Below, piece after piece: positions 1-9,858 of a DNA stretch of 64,000 nucleotides. A program made the translations under genes and the position numbers. The notes below the pieces were generated by a model. It did not search any database and had not been told where the DNA came from. It saw only the letters and a list, made by a program, of their open reading frames with translations. Each line of letters begins with the position of its first letter. Positions within the stretch are counted from its first letter, which is position 1. Origin of the DNA: Sclerurus mexicanus (Eukaryota; Chordata; Aves; Passeriformes; Furnariidae). The stretch spans positions 2,260,407-2,324,406 of the forward strand of contig VWZF01002968.1 in NCBI GenBank assembly GCA_013396755.1. The letters run 5' to 3'.

Positions 1-1023
1 GGTGGGCCAAGTTTTAGCCTTCCTTCTGAATGGGGAGGGCTACCATGGCTTGGGCATGTAACTTGCCTTTTAACTTGCCATGTAACTTGAGAGGGCACCT
101 CTCAGAAACACAAGGAGAGATTTAAAGAACTTTCTACTTGATAAGAAGTACCATAAGTTTTATGGAGGTGAAGATGACCTGTCAGGTTCCTCACTGAGGA
201 ATCTACACAATTACTTTTCACGGAAAGATGAGAGAACTGAGAGTCACTAGCCAAAGCAATTTCTGCCTTTGTATTTTTCATCACATTATTCTTTTTAAAA
301 TGTTATAGCTATTTAGGAAATGCCCAAATGAAGAATGTGTGAAAGCAGTTCAGATCTGAGGATCTGGGGATTGGATAGATGTATTCAAGGCTTAGGAAGC
401 CAGGAGGCCTGCCCTAGTTGACTAGAATGAGAAATGGGAGCTGTGGTTCATTACTGCAATTTTTGAATACCTGAATATCATTAAAATAGTTGAAAGCCTA
501 AACCCTGTCACTGCCATAATTATCTAGATTGATGTGGCACTAGAAGTAAATTTTAAAGTGCTTAAGTGACAAGCAAACTCAGCTCTGAGTACCAGAAAAA
601 ATATGATTTGAATAATTTAAAAATATGCAGGAACTTACATGGGGGTGTCTGTATAAAACTTTACATGAAATATCTGAACCTGAGATCTAAAAGATAATGA
701 ATTGTGTGTATATGACTTTTCTGTTCAAATTGTAATGCTTCTTAAAAAAAAGGAAAATAAGTAATTATAAATTCAAAATTAATTTGATAGTAACAAGGAA
801 CCTCTCTCCATTAAGAGTATGGTAATCACTTCTAAGTCATAAAATGTATTTTAAGACCATATGGACTTAGGTAGCATGCTTTGAAATTAATGCAGTTAGA
901 GATAATCCAGTCTGAGAGAAAACCTAATTAACACCATTGATGATTCTACTTGTGTGTATGTATATTCTATGCATACTTCTTTTTTTTAGGATCTGTGATT
1001 TTCACAGTCATTCTTTTCTTTAG
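1..1023 (+). other. TMEM131L intron (3' part)
   Basis: AT-rich sequence upstream of the first exon seen. I find no exon with matching phase and no repeat I can name. Other TMEM131L exons must lie before the window. Confidence 0.6.
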
Positions 1024-1102
1024 GAGAGAATATTTCACAAAATGATTTTCCATCTGAAACTCCTATCACTTTAAATCTGTCTCATAACATCTGCAATACC
1101 AG
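1024..1102 (+). CDS. TMEM131L: TMEM131L exon (sixth from last)
   Basis: A pyrimidine-rich acceptor ending TAG at 1023 and a GTAAAA donor at 1103 bound 79 bases. The first two bases complete a codon, 25 codons follow (beginning ENISQNDFPSE), and the last two bases AG pair with the next exon. An upstream AG at 988-989 would bring an in-frame TGA, so 1024 is preferred. The homology is inferred from phase and context more than from strong sequence recall. Confidence 0.75.
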
Positions 1103-4100
1103 GTAAAAAAATTGAATCTACACCTGTAAGGCATTAAAGAAACACCACCAACTTGAAATCTTGTCTCAGTTTGATAAATTATACTTACCTGTTGTCATTT
1201 TTTATGATCATCTGATTGTACTTACTAGTTGGAAGAAGAAGAATCTTCTTCAGTCCATGAAAATATATCGGCAAAATTGTTTATGCTGCATAAATACAAT
1301 AAACTATTCCAAGTGGAAGATGAATGGCAATTAGTTTTCCCCTCTCATTTCTTCCACATCCTAGCATCTTACTATGTTTCCATTTAGTTATTTTGAAGTA
1401 GTAATGGTTTTTGAAAAAAATGTGGGAGTGAGACTTTCAAGTTGATGTTATTCTTTTAATGGGAATAATGTTCTAAGATATACAGCATGAAAATTGATTC
1501 CTCCCTCACGTTCCTTTCTACCTCTTTTCTATAGTAGAGATAGAATCTACATTTTTTTATTACTGTGAGTCCTCTTTTCACTTCTCATTCATCACTCTGT
1601 TTTCAGAAATAATTTAATCCTTTTCCTTTGGGATTCTGGTGCTTGAAAATGTTTCCATTCATTTTTGCTAGTTTCTTTGATGGGTTTTGATGAATATCAA
1701 ATTGGTGTTCACGTGTGTCTATATGTCTTCATGGACATAAAAGTAAACTTGCCTGAAAGTTGTGGAAACATTGAGAGGTCCTGCTGCTCTTCATGAACTA
1801 TAGCTTGTTTTCCAGTTTTAGAGAAGAGCTGTTGAACTACTTACCAGTAGGCTGATACTTGGATAATAGAAGTGGGATAATTAGGGTGTATTAATTGTAT
1901 TAATTTTGCATGTGTGATAAGTAGCTGGCTTTTAATTGGAAAAAAAAACCTTAAAAATTGCACAGTGGTAATTCAATAATAATAATCAGGACCATGGGAA
2001 AGCAATAGCAATCATGATATTCATTAGAATGTTTTTTTACATCTCTATATATTTCCTTTGAAATACTTTGTATTATGAAATATAACAGTGTCTAGACTTA
2101 AGAAATTAAATTTTTTTTTCATTCAGCAGAGACATGAACAGCATCCCCCAATATCCTGAAACCTTATGTCCCAATTTCACTGACATAGCTGCAGATCCTG
2201 ACAAAAATAAAGGTCAGTATTAAAAACTGAAGCTGGTTTCTCACATTTTGTCATGCAGTTTCAGTGATGTTGCTAATAACGTTGGTATACACCAACTAGA
2301 TATACACGTTGTTATTAGAACTTAGAAACAAGTTAGGTGCACAGTTAGCAAATGAAGGCTTAAACCTTGATAATTTTTAGTTCTAACCTTGACGAGTTTT
2401 GCTGCATCTACTCTGTGTGAAGGCAGCATTTAGCTTTCAGCTCATGTTCTAGATATTCTTTTTTTTTTTCATTCTCTTGCTTTGCACAGATTTATGTCCA
2501 AAAGCAGTGCACTTGGGAGATCAAGAGCACTGGTGAAGCTCAAACGTGCCTCAAATCAAACATAACCATTTTCATTACATGGTTCTTTGGGCAGCAGACT
2601 GCCTGCTCATGACTGTCCCTTCTGCTGTAGGTTTAATCTGTGTCTGATAGGATACAAATGCTGATTAAACTTTTTCCATAGTAGCAGTATTAATGTGTGT
2701 CACGTGAAATAATGAAATAGAGCCACCTTTAAGACCATTTTCTCATGGAAATTGCTAATTTGGATTTTTAACTTTCTCCAGTTGCCAGTTCTCACAGAAT
2801 TGATAGGAACCAGGTTGTCTGTGGGCAGTCAGGGCATTCAGTCCATAAAGAACAGCACAATGAATATCTGCCCTAGGGGCTAAATACAGCAGTAACGAGT
2901 TCACAAGTTGTTTGGTCCAGTCTTTTAAAAACCTGACCTTGTTCCTGCTTATTTGTGTGGTTGGACTTCAGAGGTGGTTACTGACTTGAGGTGTGGGGGC
3001 AAGGAGACCAGCGGGGATTGCATCCCTGCTGTCTGTCCTGCTGTGTGGAAGGGTGCCACCCTGGCTCTGGCAGCTGAGCACTTAAGGACTCTCTCAAAGG
3101 AATTTCTTGCCCTGTTTTGTTGAATTCCAGTTTCTCAGTCCAAGTCTTTATAGATATCTTTTTAAAAAATAGAAATTTTGAGATTTGTTTGAAGATGGAC
3201 ATTCATGATAAAAGAACCCCAGTAGATAGGTTAGTAACTGGATTTTTTCTCTAGCATACAGCCCTTATTGTGAACCTGAGAATAGTGTCAGTAATAGCAT
3301 TTGCAGAGTCTCCTTCCTGTTGCTCTGCATTTCATTCCCCTTTCCATTTTTAGGTCTCTACCCAACAGGAGACTTGTGGCCTGCCCAGCCAGTCTGTGTG
3401 ACAAACAGTTTAAACTACAACCTTGAGAATAATATACCCTGCATGATCCAAGAAACACCTTCTGTCCACAACAGGCAAGTTACATTTTATGTAAAAAGTA
3501 TGGGTAATGCTTTGTTCAGGTTTCTGTGATGGAGAGGATTGTTGCTGACTTACAATATTTGTAACACAAATTTGCTGTCACTTCAGTCATCATTAGTACA
3601 TCATTAGTACATCATGATTAATTTTNCCACTTCAGTCTTAGTTCTGTTTGTTAATGTTCTTCCATTAGTACATCATGATTAATTTTACTAAGACAAATTC
3701 ACTGCTGTTTCTGTTCTTAGACAGATATTCTAGAATCTCTTTCAAGTTTAATTAGTTACTTTTTGGAAAGCTGTTAATTCCTTTCACTTCTTTTGCATGG
3801 TCAGGCAGAGGGCCTGGCTTCTAAATTTGTTGCCCTCCTGCTAAATACGTAGCTTCTGTATATCACAAGGTGTGTTATGTAGCATGTGCTTGTGTTGAAT
3901 GGCATGCCCAGACATTGGTATAAAAAGACAAATATTCCAGTCTGAAGGTGATTTAGGGGTACTAGTTGGTATGTTTCAGGCTCTGTATATATTTGGGTTG
4001 ATCTTCCTGTAGTAATGAACTTGATTAATTATTGTATTTTACACTGCTCACACAACAAATTTTACTAACAAAAGAAGCAGCACAAACTAGTGAGCAGGAA

Positions 4101-7100
4101 TACTCTGCCACCACATAGCAGTGAAATATGGCCAGTTCTTCAAGTTGTATCCTGTCATCTGATATGACGGAAGGGCCTGGGGTCCTGGTGGACAAACAAG
4201 CTGTCCATGAGCCAGCAGTGTGCCCTTGTGGCCAAGAAGGCAAATGGCATCCTGGAGTGCATTAGTAAGAGCATTGCCAGCAGGACAAGGGAGGTGATCC
4301 CACCCTTCTACTCAGCCCTAGTGAGGCCACATATAGAGGGCTGTGTCCAGTTCTGGGATCCTTAGTACAAGAGAGACATGGAACTCCTGGAGCAGGTCCA
4401 GCAGAGAGCTACTAAGTTGGTCAAGGGACTGAAGCATCTCTTTTATGATGAAAGGCTGAGGGAGCTGGGCCTGTTCAGCCTTGAAAAGGGGCAATTGAGA
4501 GGGAACCTCATCGATGTCTGTACTTATGTGAACGGAGGGTGCCAAGAGGATGGATCCAGGCTCTTCTTGCTAGTGCTGACTGATAGAACAAGAGGCAATG
4601 GGCAGAAACTGGTGCACAGGAAGTTCCAGCTAAACATGACGAAGAACTTCTTTACTGTACAAGTGACTGTGCACTGGAACAGGTTGGCCAGAGGTCGTGG
4701 AGTCTTCCTTGCTGGGGGTGTTCAAGAACTGGATGCAGTTCTGTGCCATGTGCTCTAAGAGGACCCTGCTTGAGCAGGGTGATTCTGTGACACAGTGGTA
4801 ATGCAGAAATTACTGCATGATCGTTTTGGGATCCCAGCCAGACTGCTAACCTCAATTCTGTCATGTCAGCAGACTGCAGTCGATGATTGGGAGCAGTGGC
4901 CAGTGGTCTGTCTGACTCTTAAGTCAGATGAAATATGTGGGGATTGGTGGCAGATTCTGTATTATGTGACTTTGCTTTCATATACCCATCTCGATTTGGA
5001 GTTTATATGCAAAAATATGTGTAATTACTTATTGATATTTACTAGTGATAGCTTATAATAGCTTCTTGGCTGAATAGTAAAACTGAATGAGTGCAGCTTC
5101 ACATGAAATCCTTTTATATGCCTGCCTTGTCCAGACTGGATCCAGACTTGGACTGCTTCAAACTTCCTGCATAGCAGGGCTTGTTTCACTACTGACATGT
5201 CTTCAGAAATCTATTTTGAAAAATCTTCTTGAAATTCTGGAATTATTTTAATTAAAAGAAGTATAATTCCTACAAATTGATATGTAGTTTAGGAAACTTT
5301 GTTTAACAGGACTTTAGCACATGTGGTGAGGAAAACAGACATCTCCATTTTAATTGCTATTCTCAAACTTTTGAATGCTTGAGAATATGTTACATTTTCT
5401 TCCACCTCAAATCACATTATCCATGATTATGGGAATGAAGTACAATTTTCTTTTTACAGAGGAAGAAGTTGAACTGAGGCATAGCAAGACTCTGGTAGCT
5501 GTCATTACAAGTTGTTCATTCTCCCAGAGGAAAAAGAACTCAGTGAGAGAATCACTGTGATTATGTAGTGGTGCAGGGTAGATACCGTCTAAATAGACAA
5601 CTGGAATGTGAAAAGCCTCATGATCAGTTACAGGCATTTTGCATTAATACAGCTTTACATTAAATAAATATTTCTAAATAATTTTCAGAGGTTCTGCAAA
5701 TTGTTTCTGACGGCAGATTTTTCTTGTTCTCGGAACAGCTTCATCGACTGGAATGCAGCTTGTGATAGCCAGTTTTCCAACATGTATTGTCCACTAGAGG
5801 TGAATGAATATGGTGCTTTCCCAGAAGGTAAGATGAAGTAAAATATATGAATTATCGCAGAGCAGGGTTATTTTCCTCTCACCTTTTATAGAAGCTGAGC
5901 TTGTCTGTACACATCTGGGCATTCATTGCTTAAGTGGGCTTTACGTTTTCCAGCTGACTTGAGTGCTCTGTCAGGGAAATAAACAATGTCTGCATGTGGT
6001 GGATGAGAAGACTGGTCTTCGTATGGAGTTATTAAGCCTGAAAAGGCGGTATGCAGGACTCTCGGAGGGAATAGAGAGAAATGCTCATGACTACGGTATT
6101 ATACAAATCTTTTTGCACAATTTTCTTTGTTTCCCCTCTGGCAGGCTTCTGCCTTCCAGTGTGTGAAACACAAGGCCTCTTGTGACCAATTACCTTCCCA
6201 GGCTAGAGTTTCTTGGCTTGGGGAGCACACTGGCAGCAATCTAGAATTCTTTTGCATTACCTACCTAAGCAATAATTAAAGGTCAGACTGCAGTATCACA
6301 GGCAGCACTGTGATCCCTTGGGTGCTTAGAGCTGAGACGTGTTGGCAGTGAGGCCAGGGTAGGCTCTGCCATACATGTTCTGTGGCTAGTAAAGACCCTG
6401 TTCTCCAGTAGAGGGATTGCCAACTCTTTATCCTGTCCTCCTGATAACAATTTGTTAGTGGCTCCCTAATAGAGAGTGGTAGTGCTGTTGACAGAAATTG
6501 ATAGGCTTCGCTGCTTGGCTGCTCTGAAGCTGCCTGAAGTAACTGAAGGATTAAGTCAGTTCCAGTCTGGCTCACTCTTGACAAGATTAACCATTCCTCC
6601 ACAGAAATGTTAGTAGTTTTTGTACTGCAAAAGCCTTAATTTGTCTTCCTGATTTTATAAACTGCAGAAAACATGAACTACCCCAGTGGCTTCCCGGGTA
6701 CTGCAGCAGTGCAGAACACAGCCTTCATTGACCAGAACTGTCCCTCCACTTGGAATGCTCCTCCCAACATGCCACCTGCCTGGGAGCCTGCCAGTTATGT
6801 CAGCTCCACAGTGAGTATTGTCACTGTGAGGCACTGCCTTCATGTGCTTCTTCAAAGCCTTACTCATGCATTCCTGTGTTTTCCCTACCTGTTGCTTGCA
6901 TGTTCTTCATGAATCTTCTAAATTGCCTGATGTATGTATTTAATTCTGGCATTGGCAGCCTGGCTTTTTCCCAGCTGTTTGTCAAGGATGTTACTGACCT
7001 TGTCTGTGAAATTTTAAGACCGATCCTTTTGCCTGAAAATTGACTAAAGTCATCTTACATATGGAAAAGCATTTTAGACTTATGTAGTCTGCTGAGACTT

Positions 7101-8555
7101 TTTCATATCAAAATCAGCTTTTCCAGTTGAGGGTAAAACAAAAAGTGCTGACAGCAAAACCCAAAGAGATTTGGAAATTCTAGAGCTGAATGGACAGCTG
7201 CTCTCAGTGACTTTGACAGGGTTTTTTTTTGCTAGGAAGTCCAAGTGATTTAAGCTGGATTAGTGCAGCTTTCTGAATGCTGACTTTGACCTGTTTTACT
7301 CCATACTACCCATGTTTATGTCATCCCATAGTGCAGTGTAGTGACTTCAGTTCAAGGTGGTCTTTAATTGTAACCACCTTCTCCTCTGCTCATATTTCAA
7401 GATCCTCTGTTTTAGAGTTTTGATTTTTTTCATTTACAATAGGTTTATTTTATATAAAACTAACCAAATAAAGCAAGAAATATTTTCAACTGTAAAAGTG
7501 AAAATTCTTCTGTGTTAGAAAGTGGCAAAACTGGTAGAAGACTTTTTCCTGAAATAAACATGGCTTTATCTCATATTTTATTCAGGAATGCCAGGAAACA
7601 CAGAAGGTAGAGATTGGAAAATACATTAGATAATTCAGTTCGTTTCCCTGGTGAGCTTTTCTCCACAATACATTTCAGTGTTTCATTCATTTTTAAAAGT
7701 CCCAAGGCTTCCATGACCTTCGCTGAGAGACTTCCTCACAGACTAACATATCTTGCCCTCCAGGAGGTTCTTTATAAGCTTTCAAAATTTTCTGACTAAA
7801 TTCCCTAGCTCCCAATTAATAGTCTCTTTTTCATACTGAATATCCCTTTCTGCTCCTGGCGTGCATAGTCTTTCTGTACTGACATATACTTGAACCTTTT
7901 TCTTGCCATTTCTAGGCATCCTTCTCTTTTAATTTTCACTCTCAGAGCATTCATGGTGCTCTTTGCATGTCTTCCATTTCTCCCTTATTTTCCCTAACAG
8001 CCTGACCAGAACTGAATACTGTATTCTTGTTACAGCAATATCTATGCTGTGCAGGGAGAAGCTCATATGGCTTCATTCAACAAAGGGACTTACACACATA
8101 CACAAACAAAAAAATGCTGCTGTAATTATTTTGGCAGCCATATTTCTTTGTCAACTCCTGTGCAATTTTCTCCTTGTGTGTTGCTGCTTCCTCCCATTTG
8201 GTACTATGTTTCCAGGTTTTCTTTGGCAAATGGTCCATTTTGCAGTTTCGCCTGATGGTTTTATCTTGCTCTACAGCCCTACCTCTCAAGCACCCGAAGC
8301 TTGTCTCCAATGTCTGGACTTTTTGGTTCCATCTGGGCACCTCAGAGTGATGTTTATGAAAGCTGCTGCCCCGTCAGTGCCACGACTCAACATTCAACCC
8401 ATGTGGAGAACCAGGCAGTTATGTGTAAGCAGGAATACTATCCGAGGTTTAACCCTTTCCGTGCCTACATGAACTTGGACATATGGACTACAGCAGCCAA
8501 TCGAAATGCAAATTTCCCTCTTTCGAGGGACTCGGGTTATTGTGGAAATGTGTGA
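1024..8555 (+). CDS. TMEM131L: TMEM131L (KIAA0922), last six coding exons, 3' part of gene
   Basis: Six exons splice in one continuous frame: 1024-1102, 2127-2212, 3354-3474, 5739-5827, 6668-6810 and 8277-8555. Together they encode about 265 residues ending at TGA 8553-8555. The cytoplasmic C-terminal tail is recognisable as TMEM131-like protein, with near-verbatim blocks such as SPMSGLFGSIWAPQSDVY, FNPFRAYMNLDIWTT and a terminal CGNV. TMEM131L is a large type I membrane protein of the TMEM131 family. Family members are linked to collagen secretion and the human protein to restraint of Wnt signalling and thymocyte proliferation; nothing in this tail tests those roles. The 5' part, including the extracellular domains and the transmembrane helix, lies outside the window. 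All junctions keep phase, and all donors are GT except the one after 3474, which is GC. No stop or frameshift is seen, so the gene looks functional. Confidence 0.93.
2127..2212 (+). CDS. TMEM131L: TMEM131L exon (fifth from last)
   Basis: A T-rich tract and a tandem CAGCAG acceptor precede the exon. It reads RDMNSIPQYPETLCPNFTD and onward to DPDKNK, and the GTCAGT donor follows at 2213. Starting at 2127 or 2130 both keep frame and differ by one serine. The PETLCPNFTD core fits the TMEM131L tail. Confidence 0.88.
3354..3474 (+). CDS. TMEM131L: TMEM131L exon (fourth from last)
   Basis: The acceptor TTTTTAG ends at 3353. The exon reads GLYPTGDLWPAQPVCVTN and onward to SVHN, and ends with AG, which pairs with C of the next exon to make serine. 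The donor is CAG|GCAAGT, the consensus for the rare GC-AG class. The family resemblance of the GLYPTGDLWP block makes the exon itself secure. Confidence 0.92.
3589..3686. repeat. Local duplications around an ambiguous base
   Basis: ATCATTAGTAC is repeated in tandem from 3589. CATTAGTACATCATGATTAA with its T run occurs at 3602-3625 and again at 3663-3686, 61 bases apart. CACTTCAGTC also occurs twice (3579 and 3628). A single N sits at 3626 inside the array, so repeat number may be misassembled. Confidence 0.8.
4150..4790 (+). mobile_element. CR1 LINE fragment, sense orientation, in a TMEM131L intron
   Basis: The segment matches the 3' part of avian CR1 from memory of the family. It runs from a TGAGCCAGCAGTGTGCC block (about 4208) through GGCATCCTGGAGTGCATTA, AGGCTGAGGGAGCTGGG and AACAAGAGGCAATGG to a CTGCTTGAGCAGGGTG end. 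A 126-codon open stretch at 4378-4758 is the remnant of the end of the reverse transcriptase ORF (residues like LEQVQQRATKLVKGL) plus 3' UTR, and is not a host gene. It is truncated at the 5' end and diverged, so it is old. It lies in the GC-AG intron (3475-5738). Confidence 0.88.
5739..5827 (+). CDS. TMEM131L: TMEM131L exon (third from last)
   Basis: The acceptor CGGAACAG ends at 5738 after a TTTTTCTTGTTCT tract. The exon reads FIDWNAACDSQFSNMYCPLE and on to AFPE, with donor GTAAGA at 5828. An earlier AG at 5688 would bring extra residues that do not fit the family, so 5739 was chosen. One base enters from the previous phase and one leaves to the next exon. Confidence 0.95.
6668..6810 (+). 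CDS. TMEM131L: TMEM131L exon (penultimate)
   Basis: The acceptor AACTGCAG ends at 6667. The exon reads NMNYPSGFPG and on through STWNAPPNMPPAWEPASYVSS, with donor GTGAGT at 6811. It ends exactly on a codon boundary. It is rich in Pro, Asn and Trp and looks disordered, as is typical of this tail. Confidence 0.95.
8277..8555 (+). CDS. TMEM131L: TMEM131L terminal coding exon
   Basis: The acceptor CTCTACAG ends at 8276. The exon opens in phase 0 with PYLSSTRSLSPMSG and encodes 92 residues to TGA at 8553-8555. This is the most conserved part of the tail and gives the gene identification. AATAAA signals follow at 8579 and 8670. Confidence 0.97.
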   Translation, partial: PYLSSTRSLSPMSGLFGSIWAPQSDVYESCCPVSATTQHSTHVENQAVMCKQEYYPRFNPFRAYMNLDIWTTAANRNANFPLSRDSGYCGNV

Positions 8556-8700
8556 AAGGAATTTGATTTAAAAATGTGAATAAAGATGCTTGCAATTTTG
8601 ATTACTAGAGTAAGCTGGTTGCTGAATAGATTACAATGTTGGTGAATATTTTGGCACTTTTATATTGAAAATAAATTTTTTTTACTGAAGTCTGAGCATT
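8556..8700 (+). terminator. TMEM131L: TMEM131L 3' UTR with two poly(A) signals
   Basis: AATAAA occurs at 8579-8584, only 24 bases after the stop codon, and again at 8670-8675 followed by a T-rich run. Either could direct cleavage. The second has the better downstream U-rich context. Confidence 0.6.
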
Positions 8701-9815
8701 CAGTGCATTTTAAAAAGCACAGTATATTCAGGACACTGTTATTGTCAGGTGAAGGCTATAAATTTAAAATTCAAATCTTTTTCATGGATAAGGACAGTAT
8801 TAGTTCTTAAAAACATCCATGAACCTGTACTGCACTTGTTTCTTCTGAAGTTTGCATTCTGTGGTAAAACTAGGAGTGGTTTAGCATTTTTAGGTAGAAG
8901 CGTACAACTATAAGTAATCATATCTGTACCAAACGGTAGCACTGAGGACCTACCTGTTCATGCAGATCGGAGAATTTCCAAATGGTGCCCCTGCTAGTGC
9001 TGACATAGTTGTTTGTGGGTAGAAAAAAGGCTGAATTGTGGCTTGTTTATCTGGCTTCAAAATGCAAACTGTCATTTGGATGATGTTAAGCTTGTGCAGT
9101 GTGGGTGAGTGGGCATTTCTTCCAGGAACTTTTCTTGTGACTCCTGGCATTTTGTGTTTATATTTTTAGCCTTCATGTTGCAATAGCATTTTCAGTTCAT
9201 TTAATTGCACTTGTTTAAAATGCCAAATCTTGAACTGAAACAAACGTTTCTTTGAGAGCAGAGTTCACAGCACTCTCCAAAACAGAATGGCAGTGTGTTG
9301 ACTCATGTTAGGAGACTGAACCTTTGTAGTGGGAAAGGCAACTAAGGAAGTGCTGCCGCCCATGCCAGGTCTAAATCTATCGTGCAAGCTGTCTCTGCTT
9401 AGCCTTCCTGTAGAGCCTTTTCTTCTGGCATGGCCGAGTGTGTCTGGGTGTCAAAAGGAGGGGAAGGCATCCCTTAGATTCAGAGATGTCCTTGGCATGA
9501 GGACACTTGTTAAGCCTGAAGAGAGAGTGAAGGTGGATCCAGTAGTAGCCTTGTATAGCTGCTTAAAGAAGAGCCATAGACATGTCAGAACTAAATGGTC
9601 TGTTGCGGCTACAGGTGTTAGGGCAAGTGGCAGTGGTCACAGGTTGCTGTGTGGGAGGTTTACATTGGACATGAGGAATAATGACTTCTCGTTAAAGGAT
9701 GGTACAAGAGAACATGTTGCCCCAACAGGTGAATGAATCTCTGCTTGATGTTCATGACATGGCTGAATGAAGCTGCCTGTGACCTGGCAGTCACATGGCA
9801 GTCCTGCTCCTTACG

Positions 9816-9858
9816 GGAGACCACCATGGTCCAGACTGGAGACCACCAGGGTCCAGTC
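9816..9858. repeat. Two-copy 22-base tandem duplication
   Basis: GGAGACCACCATGGTCCAGA at 9816 is followed directly by GGAGACCACCAGGGTCCAGT at 9838. The units differ at only a few positions. A minor local duplication with no visible function. Confidence 0.8.

Noticed and set aside
4378..4758. 126-codon open frame as a host gene
   Set aside because: It is the 3' end of a CR1 LINE.
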